NCBI RefSeq assembly: GCF_036456085.1
Contig: NZ_CP138632.1
Location: 186,001-250,000, forward strand
DNA from: Veillonella parvula
Lineage (GTDB): Bacteria; Bacillota; Negativicutes; Veillonellales; Veillonellaceae
Reading direction: 5' to 3'
DNA: 64,000 bases
Shown here: piece by piece, positions 35,600-44,491 of the stretch
How positions within the stretch are numbered: position 1 is the stretch's first letter
How the letters are laid out: every line of letters begins with the position of its first letter
Translations under genes and position numbers: made by a program
Notes under the pieces: generated by a model
Database searches by the model: none
Told to the model about the DNA's origin: nothing
What the model saw: the letters and a program-made list of their open reading frames with translations, nothing else

Positions 35600-35644
35600 T
35601 GTCAAAAAGCTGTCATATTCAGTACTAAATATCTGTGATACTAT
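35600..35644 (+). promoter_or_regulatory. Candidate late promoter with activator repeats
   Basis: TGTCA at 35600-35604 and again at 35611-35615, one helical turn apart, lies directly upstream of a poor -35 box (TATTCA 35616-35621), a 17-base spacer and TACTAT (35639-35644). A weak -35 next to helically phased repeats is what an activator-dependent promoter looks like. Confidence 0.45.
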
Positions 35645-35710
35645 GTTAGTGGTGAATGGTGCTTATACGTTTCATTCTATCCTCCTTTCTTTCAACTATA
35701 GACATACGCA

Positions 35711-35757
35711 AAAATACCTCGGCAGAGATTAGGGTACTCTGCTCGAGGTATTTTTGT
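35711..35757 (+). terminator. Strong terminator before the late genes
   Basis: AAATACCTCGGCAGAG and CTCTGCTCGAGGTATTT form a stem of about 16 bp with one bulge, followed by TTTTTG. It ends early transcription and, if the promoter at 35600 is real, also makes a short late leader of about 100 bases that must be read through to express terminase. Confidence 0.85.
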
Positions 35758-35784
35758 ATTTAAGCATATAAAAGAGGTGAGATC

Positions 35785-36303
35785 GTGGCGACAAAGAAAA
35801 CACAATCAAAGAAAAAGAGCAATGCAGGCAGAAAAGGATTATATAAAGAGTGGCTAGAGGCTGATAACCTTATTCGCTTAGAGGGCTGGGCTCGCAACGG
35901 CCTCACAGATGAGATGATAGCGCATAATATTGGCATTACTACTACGACATTTTATGATTGGAAAAAGAAATATCCTCAATTTGCTGAGGCCGTAAAAAGA
36001 GGCAAGGAAGTAGTAGACATTATGGTTGAAAATGCCTTGCTTAAAAGTGCTATGGGGTATTCTTATGATGAAGTTACACAAATTGGAATAGAAAATGGAG
36101 AAACAGGAGAAAAAATATTAGTGCCTGTTAAGGTTGTTACTAAACATGTGCAGCCAAACTCTACATCTCTAATATTCTGGCTTAAAAACAGAAAGCCAGA
36201 GGCGTGGAGAGATACAAAGAATATTGACGCAGCCGTCGAGGTTAGAAACCCATTTGAAGGTATTGATACGGCTGATATTAAAAAGCTCATAGGTGATGAA
36301 TAG
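35785..36303 (+). CDS. Terminase small subunit
   Basis: Recognises phage DNA to start packaging. 172 residues with an N-terminal HTH (WARNGLTDEMIAHNIGITTT, then TFYDWKKKYPQF) and a helical oligomerisation core, and the conserved SLIFWLKNRKPEAWRD segment near residue 130. The start is GTG 35785 behind AGAGGTGAGATC. It lies first in the late operon before the large subunit. Confidence 0.92.
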   Translation: MATKKTQSKKKSNAGRKGLYKEWLEADNLIRLEGWARNGLTDEMIAHNIGITTTTFYDWKKKYPQFAEAVKRGKEVVDIMVENALLKSAMGYSYDEVTQIGIENGETGEKILVPVKVVTKHVQPNSTSLIFWLKNRKPEAWRDTKNIDAAVEVRNPFEGIDTADIKKLIGDE

Positions 36304-36341
36304 GCTCAATCTGTATATGGTCGTGTAAAGGGGGTGAGGGC

Positions 36342-37781
36342 GTGCAGGTTCGAGATAATAAAGATAAGATCATACAGTTAGCTAAAAGGGAACTCGCAAG
36401 ACGTGAGTTCTTTTATTATTGTCAGCTAAAGACAGGCGGCTTTTACAAAAAGAGCCGTAAATATTTAGTTAGGCTTTGCAATGAGCTACAGAAATTCATT
36501 GAAAATGATACGTATAACGTGCTTATTATGAACCTGCCCCCATAACCTCGGCATGGCAAGAGTTTAACGGCGCAGCATTTTACACAATGGCTATTTGGTA
36601 ATAACCCAGCGGCCAAAGTAATGACAGGCTCTTATAACGAAACACTCTCTAAAATGTTTAGTAAATCAGTTAGAAATGCGGTTCAAGAGAATAAGGCCGA
36701 TGAGGATATTATTGTATTCTCTGACGTATTCCCCAATATAAGAGTGGCCGTAGGCGACGCACAGGCGCACCTATGGAGCTTAGAGGGCTATACTAATTCA
36801 TATCTTGCAACATCGCCAACTGGTACAGCTACAGGCTTTGGCTGTTCGCTCATGATCATTGACGATATTATCAAGAATAGCGAAGAGGCCTATAATGCGA
36901 GCGTTAAAGAGAAACATTGGGAGTGGTTTACAAACACCATGCTTTCACGCTTGGAAGAGGGCGGCAAGATTATCATAATCATGACACGCTGGGCGAGTGA
37001 TGATTTAGCAGGGCGAGCAATTGAGCATTTTAAAGATGATCCATTATTTAAAGCTAAAGTTATTACCATGAAAGCCTTACAAGACGACGGCTCAATGCTT
37101 TGCGAAGAGGTGCTCTCTAAAGCCTCTTACACATCAAAAGTGAGGGCTATGGGCGAGGATATTGCCAGCGCCAACTATCAACAAATACCGATTGACTTAA
37201 AAGGCTGTCTTTACAGTCAAATACTCACATATGACACGTTACCAAGAGATGATAAGGGTAACGTGTTATTTTCATGTATTAAAAACTATACCGATACCGC
37301 CGATACTGGCAGCGACTACTTGGCAAGTATTGTATACGGCGTATATGAGGGTGAGGCGTATATCCTTGATGTAGTGTATACAAAAGACGCTATGGAAACC
37401 ACAGAGCCAGAGGTGGCGGACATGCTGCATAGAAACGGCGTAAATGTGGCCGATATAGAAAGCAATAACGGCGGCCGAGGGTTTGGCCGTAATGTTCAAA
37501 GTATACTCAAACAGAAATATAACTCTAATAAGTGTGTGATCAATATGTTTCATCAAAGCGGCAATAAGATAGCTCGTATTCAGTCTAATGCTACATGGGT
37601 TATGAACCACGTATATATGCCTAAAAATTGGCGTGATAGGTGGCCGCAGTTCGCTGCCGACATTACCAAATATCAGCGAGAGGGCAAGAATGCGCATGAC
37701 GACGCACCAGACGCACTCACAGGAATTGCAGAGAAAATCAATGCGCCGCAGGTTCGCAGCGGTAGAATTAATATCAATTAG
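36342..37781 (+). pseudogene. Terminase large subunit, interrupted by an in-frame TAA
   Basis: ATPase/nuclease that drives DNA into the capsid. Codons 1-67 end NVLIMNLPP, then TAA (36543-36545), and the same frame continues PRHGKSLTAQHF, so the stop splits the Walker A-like PPRHGKS motif. Compared with the usual sequence, six extra bases appear to be present. Downstream features are intact: Walker B LMIIDD, MTRWASDD, and the RNase H-like nuclease with YTDTADTGSDY and HDDAPDALTG. Reinitiation would give only a protein without Walker A. Unless the stop is suppressed, the prophage cannot package DNA. Start GTG 36342 after GGGGGTGAG. Confidence 0.9.
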
Positions 37782-37792
37782 AAAGGGGCAAT

Positions 37793-39178
37793 ATGGCAAT
37801 AATTAACAATAACCCTCGATTAGAGGAGTATGAGCTGTTACATGACGCATATTATGGTAGCGGTATGTTCGCTACTGGGGCGGCGATTACGGAACACGCT
37901 CGAGAGAGTACGCAGTCAATCGCTTTTAGGCGTAAGATAGCTTACTACTTAAATTACACAGGGCCTATTTTGAACGCCTCTGTAGATCCAATCTTTAAGG
38001 ACGAAATCAAGCGAGAATACAGCAAATCTGTATTATTTGATGAATTCATTAATGATGTAGACCGTCAAGGCACATCGCTACAGGAATTTATTGAGCAAAA
38101 TGCTATAGCAGCTAAGCTGTATGGCGTTATGTATATCGTATCTGATAACGTGAGCGAGTTTGGCAGCTCTTTGGCTGAAACATTGGCTAATAGGTCTATG
38201 CCTTATCTCACGGCGGTTGAGCCTAAGAACGTAGTGAATTATGAGTTTGACGACAACGGAAAGCTCAAATTATTTACTTATGCGACGTATTTGAAGAATG
38301 CTGACGGCACAATCAAAGCACGTTGCCACACATGGACGCCTACCGAGTGGAAAATCACAGATGATAATAATAAACTCATCGACAAAGGCGAGCATAACAT
38401 CGGCCGCATTCCTGTGGTTCAATGGTTTGGCAGAGCAGCACGCAAGCGTGATATTTTGCCGCCGCCTGAGTATTTGAGTATAGCTAAAACGAATGCTCAT
38501 GTATATAATTTGTGCTCTTTGCTATCTCAAATCTTATACAATCAGACATTTTCTATCTTGACTATGCCAGTCGATAACAATGGCTTGCAAGATGTAACAA
38601 TCGGTACAGATAACTTGCTCGCATATCCATTCGAGTCAAGTAAGGCACCGAACTTCATCGCACCAGATAAAGGGCCAGCTGAGGTACTTATGGCTCAAAT
38701 TGATAAGCTCATCAATGAAATGTATCGCATGAGTGGTATTGATAGCGTTATCGGCGTACAGCAAGCAAAGAGTGGCGTGGCTAAACAATGGGACTTTGAG
38801 CGTACTAATCAAAATCTAGCAGCCTTTGCAGTCCGTTGTGAGAATGCAGAATATGACATTATCGCTCTCTATAAGCTATGGAGCGGCGACAATTTGGAGT
38901 ATTTTTGCGAGTATCCAAAAGACTTCAAAGTAAATGATGTTACTGAAAGTCTTACACAGGCACAACAGGCTAAAGACTTAGAATTTGAGTCCGACACATT
39001 CGACAATGAAATCTTAAAGAAAGTAATTGACGCTTATATGCCTAATTTGGAAAAGGAAACTAAAGACGCAATCGTTAAAGAGGCGCAGACGGCGGCCGAT
39101 ACTAAAGCCCAAGACCAAGCTTATGACGATGATGATCTAAACGGTGGCGACAATGACACAGACGAGCCAAACGCTTGA
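37793..39178 (+). CDS. Portal protein
   Basis: Forms the dodecameric DNA gate at the capsid vertex. 461 residues between terminase and MuF. ARESTQSIAFRRKIAYYLNY and GVQQAKSGVAKQWDFERTNQ resemble the DUF4055/SPP1-type portal group, and the C-terminus is acidic and disordered (YDDDDLNGGDNDTDEPNA). GAAAGGGGCAAT precedes the ATG. Confidence 0.85.
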   Translation: MAIINNNPRLEEYELLHDAYYGSGMFATGAAITEHARESTQSIAFRRKIAYYLNYTGPILNASVDPIFKDEIKREYSKSVLFDEFINDVDRQGTSLQEFIEQNAIAAKLYGVMYIVSDNVSEFGSSLAETLANRSMPYLTAVEPKNVVNYEFDDNGKLKLFTYATYLKNADGTIKARCHTWTPTEWKITDDNNKLIDKGEHNIGRIPVVQWFGRAARKRDILPPPEYLSIAKTNAHVYNLCSLLSQILYNQTFSILTMPVDNNGLQDVTIGTDNLLAYPFESSKAPNFIAPDKGPAEVLMAQIDKLINEMYRMSGIDSVIGVQQAKSGVAKQWDFERTNQNLAAFAVRCENAEYDIIALYKLWSGDNLEYFCEYPKDFKVNDVTESLTQAQQAKDLEFESDTFDNEILKKVIDAYMPNLEKETKDAIVKEAQTAADTKAQDQAYDDDDLNGGDNDTDEPNA

Positions 39179-40289
39179 TAAGATACTCGAGCAATTTGAA
39201 AAAATGGTGTATGAGTTGGTGAAACTTGGATATTCAGCCGATAAGGCTGTTCAAATCGCTTATAAGTCTTATCCTATTATGGAAATGCTAGAGGCCCATC
39301 TTACGGCTGATATGGTGGAAAATTTCAATAAGGCCTATCATAGTGTACTTACACCGCTCTCGGTGGCAGGGCATAGGCCTTTTAATTACACAACTCAATC
39401 AATTAGTGAGGCTATGCAAGCGGCTTGGGCGAGCGACGGCTTAAAGCTATCTAAGCGACTACATAAAAACGCTCATAAAGTGCGACGAGAGACGACGGCG
39501 GTTATCGCTAACTCTCTAAAGCGTGGTAAAAGCATTCGTGAGATAGCTCGCTCTATATTCGAGGGCTATGGCAAAGGTGGCATAATTGCTACTGATAAAC
39601 TGCCTAAACATATTGAACGTCTTAGAACGTTAAAGCCGCCGCAATCGCTCAATGATGAGGAGTTGGCTCGATTTAAGCGAACAATTAGGCGCACAGAGCG
39701 GCTAGTACGGCAGAACACAACGCCAAGCCTACGAGCTGCCTATTCTGAATTAATTCAAGCTGTTGATGAGGGCAACGCTATTGATCTTTCTCGAGCTGTT
39801 ACTGTGGCCGTGCAGGAGAAAGCACGATACAACGCCGAGAGGATAGCTCGCACAGAAATGGCTAGAGCATACGCTGACGGCCAAATGCTACGCTATAAAG
39901 ATGATGAGGATGTAGTCGCACTCAAATGGGTGCTATCCAGTAGGCACCCTCGGTATGATATATGCGACTTTTACGCCAACGCCGATTTATATGGCTTAGG
40001 TAAAGGCGTTTATCCTAAAGACAAATTTCCTACGTTGCCAGCTCATCCGCATTGCATGTGTAGAATATCGCCTGTATTTGATTTTGAGGTAGACATTACC
40101 AAAGCAAAAGACAATACAGACGAGGGCGGTAAGCAATATATAGAGTCTATTTCTCGTGATCATAGAGAGAAATTACTCGGCATAAGCGGCAGTAAAGAGG
40201 TTAAAAGCGGCAAAGCTAACTGGAAAGACTACGCAAGGGGTTGGAATGGTGAAACATTCGAGCCTAGAGAACCAAAAGAAAATACATAA
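39153..40289 (+). CDS. Minor head protein, MuF / SPP1 gp7 family
   Basis: Head morphogenesis protein that enters the capsid with the portal. The C-terminal MuF domain is clear: AERIARTEMARAYADGQMLR, WVLSSRHPRYDICDFYA and LPAHPHCMCRISPVFDF with its zinc-like Cys/His pair. ATG 39153 is used (GTG 39144 is in frame); the gene overlaps the portal gene by 26 bases. No toxin domain is fused at the C-terminus. Confidence 0.88.
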   Translation: MTQTSQTLDKILEQFEKMVYELVKLGYSADKAVQIAYKSYPIMEMLEAHLTADMVENFNKAYHSVLTPLSVAGHRPFNYTTQSISEAMQAAWASDGLKLSKRLHKNAHKVRRETTAVIANSLKRGKSIREIARSIFEGYGKGGIIATDKLPKHIERLRTLKPPQSLNDEELARFKRTIRRTERLVRQNTTPSLRAAYSELIQAVDEGNAIDLSRAVTVAVQEKARYNAERIARTEMARAYADGQMLRYKDDEDVVALKWVLSSRHPRYDICDFYANADLYGLGKGVYPKDKFPTLPAHPHCMCRISPVFDFEVDITKAKDNTDEGGKQYIESISRDHREKLLGISGSKEVKSGKANWKDYARGWNGETFEPREPKENT

Positions 40290-40300
40290 TTTAGACCTAC

Positions 40301-40333
40301 AGGCCTGCGCAAGTGAATGCGTAGGCCTTTTAT
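40301..40333 (+). terminator. Terminator after the MuF gene
   Basis: AGGCCTGCGCA and TGCGTAGGCCT (40317-40327) pair with one mismatch across a short loop, followed by TTTAT. It may adjust the ratio of packaging proteins to scaffold and capsid. Confidence 0.7.
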
Positions 40334-40394
40334 ATTGCCATTAATTAGGGGAGCCGAAAGGTGGCAAAATTCATGACGAAAAGGAGAACGACTC

Positions 40395-41012
40395 ATGACT
40401 TTAGCAGAATTGTACACAAAACTTGAAAATCTCGAGGGCGGTAAGGAACTTATCGACGGCTTTAAAAGCGAAATCTCTCACATTAACGAGGGCGCCAAAG
40501 CCGACAGAATCAAATTCGAGAAACAAATTACCGATTTAACTACAGCACGTGATGAGTTAAAAGGTAAGGTTGACGAATACGAGGCTCACAAAGGCGAGAA
40601 AAGCCCAGAAATCTTGGCTTTAGAGAAACAAATTAAAGGCCTTACAGATAAGTACGAGCAAGCAGAGCAAGCTCGCCAAGCAGAGATTGAAAAGCGTACT
40701 AATTCCGAAATCAGCGCTCAAACGATTGCAGCGCTAACAAAAGCTAATTGTACAGACGCCGAAACATTCAGCAAGCTCATTGCTGGGCAGATTTCCGTAC
40801 AGCAAGACGGATCTTATGGCTGGACTAAGGACGACGGCACAATCGGCACTATCGAGGAATGCGCAACGGCATTTCTTGCTGACAAGCCTTACGCCGTTAA
40901 AACTGCACAAAATGGCGGCAGCGGTGCAGGCGCAGGCAATGCGAATGACGGCAATAGTCAATTAGCAGAAATGTACAAAATCGCAGGTATTAAACCACCT
41001 AGCGAGGCTTAA
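40395..41012 (+). CDS. Scaffold / minor structural protein (GP20-like)
   Basis: 205 residues with a long coiled coil (residues 20-110, Glu/Lys-rich) and a C-terminal tail rich in Gly/Ala/Asn (GGSGAGAGNANDGNS), a usual layout for procapsid scaffolds. It is directly followed by the major capsid gene. AAAAGGAGAACG precedes the ATG. Confidence 0.82.
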   Translation: MTLAELYTKLENLEGGKELIDGFKSEISHINEGAKADRIKFEKQITDLTTARDELKGKVDEYEAHKGEKSPEILALEKQIKGLTDKYEQAEQARQAEIEKRTNSEISAQTIAALTKANCTDAETFSKLIAGQISVQQDGSYGWTKDDGTIGTIEECATAFLADKPYAVKTAQNGGSGAGAGNANDGNSQLAEMYKIAGIKPPSEA

Positions 41013-41042
41013 TTATTTAATTACGAAATGAGGTATTAATCA

Positions 41043-41963
41043 ATGGCAATTAACACTTTACAAATGGCTCAAAACTTCCAAACAGTACTAGACCAACAGA
41101 TGTTAGTTGGTGCTACATCTGGCTTTATGGAGGCCAACGCTGGCGATGTTAAATACAACGGCGGCGATACTGTTAAAATTCCTACTCTTTCTGTTGACGG
41201 CTTGGCTAATTATGACCGTGATAACGGCTATAACCGAGGCGCTGTATCTTTGAAATTCCAAGATTTCAAACTTACCCAAGACCGTGGCCGTAAGTTCTCT
41301 CTTGACTCTATGGACGTAGATGAAACAAATTTCTTAGCAACAGCGACAAATGTTATGACTACATTCCAAAAGGAGCAAGTTATTCCAGAAGTTGACTCTT
41401 ACCGCTACTCTAAAGTAGCTGCATATGCTAAGCAAGAAAGCCGCAAAACAGACTCTTTCACCCCAGACGATACTAACATTGTCAAACAGCTTAATAAAGA
41501 AATCATGGAAATTGAGGACTTAATCGGTGAAACTGGCGATTTAGTCATCGTAATGAGTGCACGAGTTCAAGGTATTTTGAACGAGGCAGCAGGCGCTAAA
41601 GGCATGCTCAATGTAGCTAACTTTGCACAAGGCCAATACAATACTCGCGTTCGCACGTATAACGAAATTCCTATTATTGGCGTATCTAGCGCACGCTTAA
41701 AATCTCAATACATTTTCAATGACGGCAAAACTACAGGACAAGAAAAAGGCGGCTTTAAAGCCGATACAGGCGCTAAAGCTATTAACTGGCTTATCATGAG
41801 CCGTAAAGCTGCTATTGCTGTATCTAAAACAGACAAAATGCGTATTTTTGATCCAACAATTAACCAACAAGCTGACGCATGGGCGATTGATTACAGAAAA
41901 TTCCATGACGTATGGGTTCCTAAGAACCGCTTAGCGTCTTTGTGGGTAAACTTTGGCGCTTAA
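41043..41963 (+). CDS. Major capsid protein
   Basis: 306 residues; starts MAINTLQMAQNFQTVLDQQM and carries RGRKFSLDSMDVDETNFLAT and ARVQGILNEAAGAKGMLNVA, patterns of the P22-coat-like/HK97-fold capsid group in Firmicutes siphophages. It lies after the scaffold with only 30 bases between. Codon choice looks optimised for high expression compared with neighbours. Confidence 0.87.
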   Translation: MAINTLQMAQNFQTVLDQQMLVGATSGFMEANAGDVKYNGGDTVKIPTLSVDGLANYDRDNGYNRGAVSLKFQDFKLTQDRGRKFSLDSMDVDETNFLATATNVMTTFQKEQVIPEVDSYRYSKVAAYAKQESRKTDSFTPDDTNIVKQLNKEIMEIEDLIGETGDLVIVMSARVQGILNEAAGAKGMLNVANFAQGQYNTRVRTYNEIPIIGVSSARLKSQYIFNDGKTTGQEKGGFKADTGAKAINWLIMSRKAAIAVSKTDKMRIFDPTINQQADAWAIDYRKFHDVWVPKNRLASLWVNFGA

Positions 41964-41977
41964 TTAGGAGGTAAACT

Positions 41978-42199
41978 ATGGGCAAATACAGAGTAATTCG
42001 TATGAATGAGGTTCGATACACGGACAATGAAAGCACTCTCGAGCTATGGCTTGATGAGGGCTTTGTATTAGAGCCAGAATTTGAACCAGACACAGAGCCG
42101 ACAGACGGCGAGGGCGGTGTAGGCGATGAAAACCCAGACACAGAGCCGACAGACGGCGAAACAGAGGGCAAGAAAGCTACAAAGTCCAGTAAGAAATAA
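41978..42199 (+). CDS. Small acidic head-region protein with an internal repeat
   Basis: 73 residues. A 26-base DNA repeat (CCAGACACAGAGCCGACAGA core, starting near 42088 and 42133) encodes PDTEPTDGE twice, giving an acidic linker before a basic tail (KKATKSSKK). The N-terminus (KYRVIRMNEVRYTDNESTLE) may be a short beta domain. It may decorate or line the capsid; function unknown. Confidence 0.6.
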   Translation: MGKYRVIRMNEVRYTDNESTLELWLDEGFVLEPEFEPDTEPTDGEGGVGDENPDTEPTDGETEGKKATKSSKK

Positions 42200-42201
42200 T
42201 C

Positions 42202-42669
42202 ATGAATGCTAGAGAGGTGTTTGAGAAACGCCTACGACAAGCTATAAGAGCCAGCGCTCGAGAGGTACAAGAGGAGGCACAACGCACTCATCGCTTTAAC
42301 TCTCGCACAGGGCAACTTGAACGAGCTATTAATAAGCGTATGATTGGCGATAAAACGGCAGAGGTATATATCAGTCGCAGGATGGCGCCTTACGGTAGAT
42401 TTGTACATGAGGGAACGCCTGCATATTACATATTCCCAAAAGAAAAACAGTCTTTACGCTGGGTTCCTGCTGGTGGCAATGGCTTTGTGTTCGCTAAACG
42501 TGTATTTCACAGGCCGAAAGAGGGCGATAGGTTCTTATATGAGGCATTGGATAATAGCCATGAGGCTATTGGAAACCTTTTCTCTAAAGCCGTTGGCGTT
42601 GCGCTTGATGATGTGGCTAGAAATATAGAGCAAGGCGCAAAACGAGGGGAGTTACACATTAAACTGTAA
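42202..42669 (+). CDS. HK97 gp10-like head-tail protein
   Basis: 155 residues with the HK97 gp10/tail-component look: amphipathic N-terminal helix (AREVFEKRLRQAIRASAREV), RFNSRTGQLERAI, and GRFVHEGTPAYYIFPKEKQS. Proteins of this family join the tail to the head. Confidence 0.78.
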   Translation: MNAREVFEKRLRQAIRASAREVQEEAQRTHRFNSRTGQLERAINKRMIGDKTAEVYISRRMAPYGRFVHEGTPAYYIFPKEKQSLRWVPAGGNGFVFAKRVFHRPKEGDRFLYEALDNSHEAIGNLFSKAVGVALDDVARNIEQGAKRGELHIKL

Positions 42670-42681
42670 GGGGTTACATAA

Positions 42682-43065
42682 ATGTTATACGAATTTCAAT
42701 CTATGGTATTCGATGATGAGCTACTAGGCCCCAACGTGCTAGAAACCACTTTAAAGAAAGCAGAGAGTTGGCTGTATGTATTGGCTAAAAAGCTTGGCGT
42801 GCAAGAGGGCGATGTAATTCGCTCTTTTGTTGCAGATGAGCTCGTAACACTCTATTGTTACCGAGAAACATGCATGAATAAAGCCGCCTCTCTGATTGGC
42901 CAATATAGCCGTAATGGTTCCGATGATGATTATTACTCTAAGAAACTAAAGTATATCAACGATAGAATAGCGGTATTAGAGGCTCAAATCACAGCGGAAC
43001 AGCTCACAGGGCAGCCAGCCAAGTATGCAGGGTATAGAAATATACCTTTATATCGAGGTGGCTAA
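42682..43065 (+). CDS. Head-tail connector protein, probable
   Basis: 127 residues, mainly helical (VLETTLKKAESWLYVLAKKL; SFVADELVTLYCYRETCMNK). Position between the gp10-like gene and the tail completion gene is where gp6-like adaptors are found. No direct family match recognised. Confidence 0.55.
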   Translation: MLYEFQSMVFDDELLGPNVLETTLKKAESWLYVLAKKLGVQEGDVIRSFVADELVTLYCYRETCMNKAASLIGQYSRNGSDDDYYSKKLKYINDRIAVLEAQITAEQLTGQPAKYAGYRNIPLYRGG

Positions 43066-43066
43066 T

Positions 43067-43549
43067 ATGTGGCTCGAATTATTGAATAAAATAAAATACG
43101 CATTAGAGAAAGCCGAGTTTAATGGACAAATTAAGCTCGGTTTTTTAGCACCTCAAACGGCTGGAGTAGACTCTCTCGGAATGGTAATGCTAGGACGAGG
43201 CGAGGCAACGCCTGCCGATGAAAACGTGCATAACATGCTAAAACAAGAGTTTTACATTGAGGTATGGACTAAATCAGATAGTCATGAGTTCGATGTAGCT
43301 TATGAGCAGATTGCCGTATTAGAGAGTCAAGTCGAAAGGGTTATTATTGCCTTTCGTGAGGCCTGCGGTGCACTTAATGAGGAATTTTGCGTATTACAAG
43401 AAAGCGGCTATCAGATTATTGATATTCGCTGCACGAATAAAACAGACGATCACGACAGCATGAGGCCTTTTATTGGTACCCAATACCGATTTGAGGCTAA
43501 AATGTACGATTTAAAAGAAAATCTAAATACTAAAGGGGGTATTTATTAA
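43067..43549 (+). CDS. Tail completion (terminator) protein, probable
   Basis: 160 residues from ATG 43067, which follows CGAGGTGG; the frame is open further upstream into the previous gene. It has the alpha/beta character of tail terminators and lies directly before the tube protein, with which it shares a base (TTAATG junction). Confidence 0.6.
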   Translation: MWLELLNKIKYALEKAEFNGQIKLGFLAPQTAGVDSLGMVMLGRGEATPADENVHNMLKQEFYIEVWTKSDSHEFDVAYEQIAVLESQVERVIIAFREACGALNEEFCVLQESGYQIIDIRCTNKTDDHDSMRPFIGTQYRFEAKMYDLKENLNTKGGIY

Positions 43550-44013
43550 TGGCAGAAACATTATACAAACCAGCGGCGGTAGATATGCCTACAGCAGGCA
43601 AGAACTACCTATTATATTTGAACGTTGGCACAAATGAAAAAGCAGGCGCTAAATGGCTATTGTTAGGCGGCCAACGCTCTGGCGACCTTTCTCGTAAAGC
43701 TGACTCTATCGACGCAAGCCACAAAGGCTCTGGTGGTTGGAAATCTACGATTGCAGGCCTTAAAGAGTGGAGCTTTGCGATTGAAACATTACTTATGCCT
43801 AAAGAGGAAAGCTTGAAACTCTTAGAAAAAGCATTCTTGGACGGCGACAATGTACATATCAAATTCGAGTATCCAGATAAAACATTCTTCACTGGAATTG
43901 CCAGCGTTACAGAGCTTTCTCTCTCTACACCTCACGACGGCGTGGCAACATATAAAGGCTCTCTTAATGGCATAGGCCCATTATCTGAGCTACAACCAGC
44001 ACCGCTAGGCTAA
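43549..44013 (+). CDS. Major tail (tube) protein, TP901-1 family
   Basis: 154 residues; AGKNYLLYLNVGTNEKAGAK, GGQRSGDLSRKADSIDASHK and WKSTIAGLKEWSFAIETLLM are characteristic of the TP901-1 tail tube group. It polymerises into the tail tube around the tape measure. Confidence 0.9.
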   Translation: MAETLYKPAAVDMPTAGKNYLLYLNVGTNEKAGAKWLLLGGQRSGDLSRKADSIDASHKGSGGWKSTIAGLKEWSFAIETLLMPKEESLKLLEKAFLDGDNVHIKFEYPDKTFFTGIASVTELSLSTPHDGVATYKGSLNGIGPLSELQPAPLG

Positions 44014-44076
44014 TAGGTAGTCTTTAAATACCTGTAATACATTCCTAACTTAGCGCTAAAAATAGGAGTTTTAATT

Positions 44077-44466
44077 ATGAAAAAAGTAAATTGTGATTTT
44101 TTTAAAAATGGCGAATATTTAATGTTCAATATGCAGCGCCTCATGGAGTTTGAGGCTGCTGTAGGGCAACCTATTGGGAAATTGCTACAAATGAGCATTT
44201 GGCCAATCAATAGCATTATCACAGGTTATGCCATTGGTATGAAACAGCATAAACGCAATGCACAACAATATTATGAATTGTTTGACGAGCTACTTGCTGA
44301 TGAAACCAAAGACATGAGCCTCTTATCATTACAAGCGCCACTTATGCAAGCGATCATTGCAAGCGGTGCTTTGGGTTCCAAAATGTACTATCAAATGTAC
44401 CCAAACGAACTCACGCCAGATGATAAGGTAGCTATCGAAAACGAGGCCGAACAAGCAAAAAACTAG
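44077..44466 (+). CDS. Tail assembly chaperone, short form (gpG analogue)
   Basis: 129 residues, helical, between tube and tape measure genes. It ends GCA AAA AAC TAG; the slippery heptamer A_AAA_AAC overlaps its last two sense codons and lets a fraction of ribosomes continue into the next frame. The short and long forms together guide tape measure folding and tail length, as shown for lambda gpG/gpGT. Confidence 0.85.
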   Translation: MKKVNCDFFKNGEYLMFNMQRLMEFEAAVGQPIGKLLQMSIWPINSIITGYAIGMKQHKRNAQQYYELFDELLADETKDMSLLSLQAPLMQAIIASGALGSKMYYQMYPNELTPDDKVAIENEAEQAKN

Positions 44467-44491
44467 AGGGGGGCCAAAGCGCCCCCTCTTT
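44457..44491 (+). promoter_or_regulatory. Programmed -1 ribosomal frameshift signal
   Basis: The heptamer AAAAAAC (44457-44463) is in the right phase for -1 slippage. Two bases later a very stable hairpin starts (GAGGGGG 44466-44472 with CCCCCTC 44482-44488). After slipping, the frame is open as LEGGQSAPSFSLW and joins the downstream chaperone frame without a stop. The hairpin plus T run may also act as a partial terminator. Confidence 0.88.

Noticed and set aside
35646-35675. A leftward 9-codon frame with a perfect AAGGAGG ribosome site
   Set aside because: It is too short to judge, overlaps the late promoter region and no leftward promoter is evident.
36342-36620. An intron or intein interrupting the terminase gene
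   Set aside because: Only about six bases are extra and the frame resumes at once; no intron or intein sequence fits in that space.
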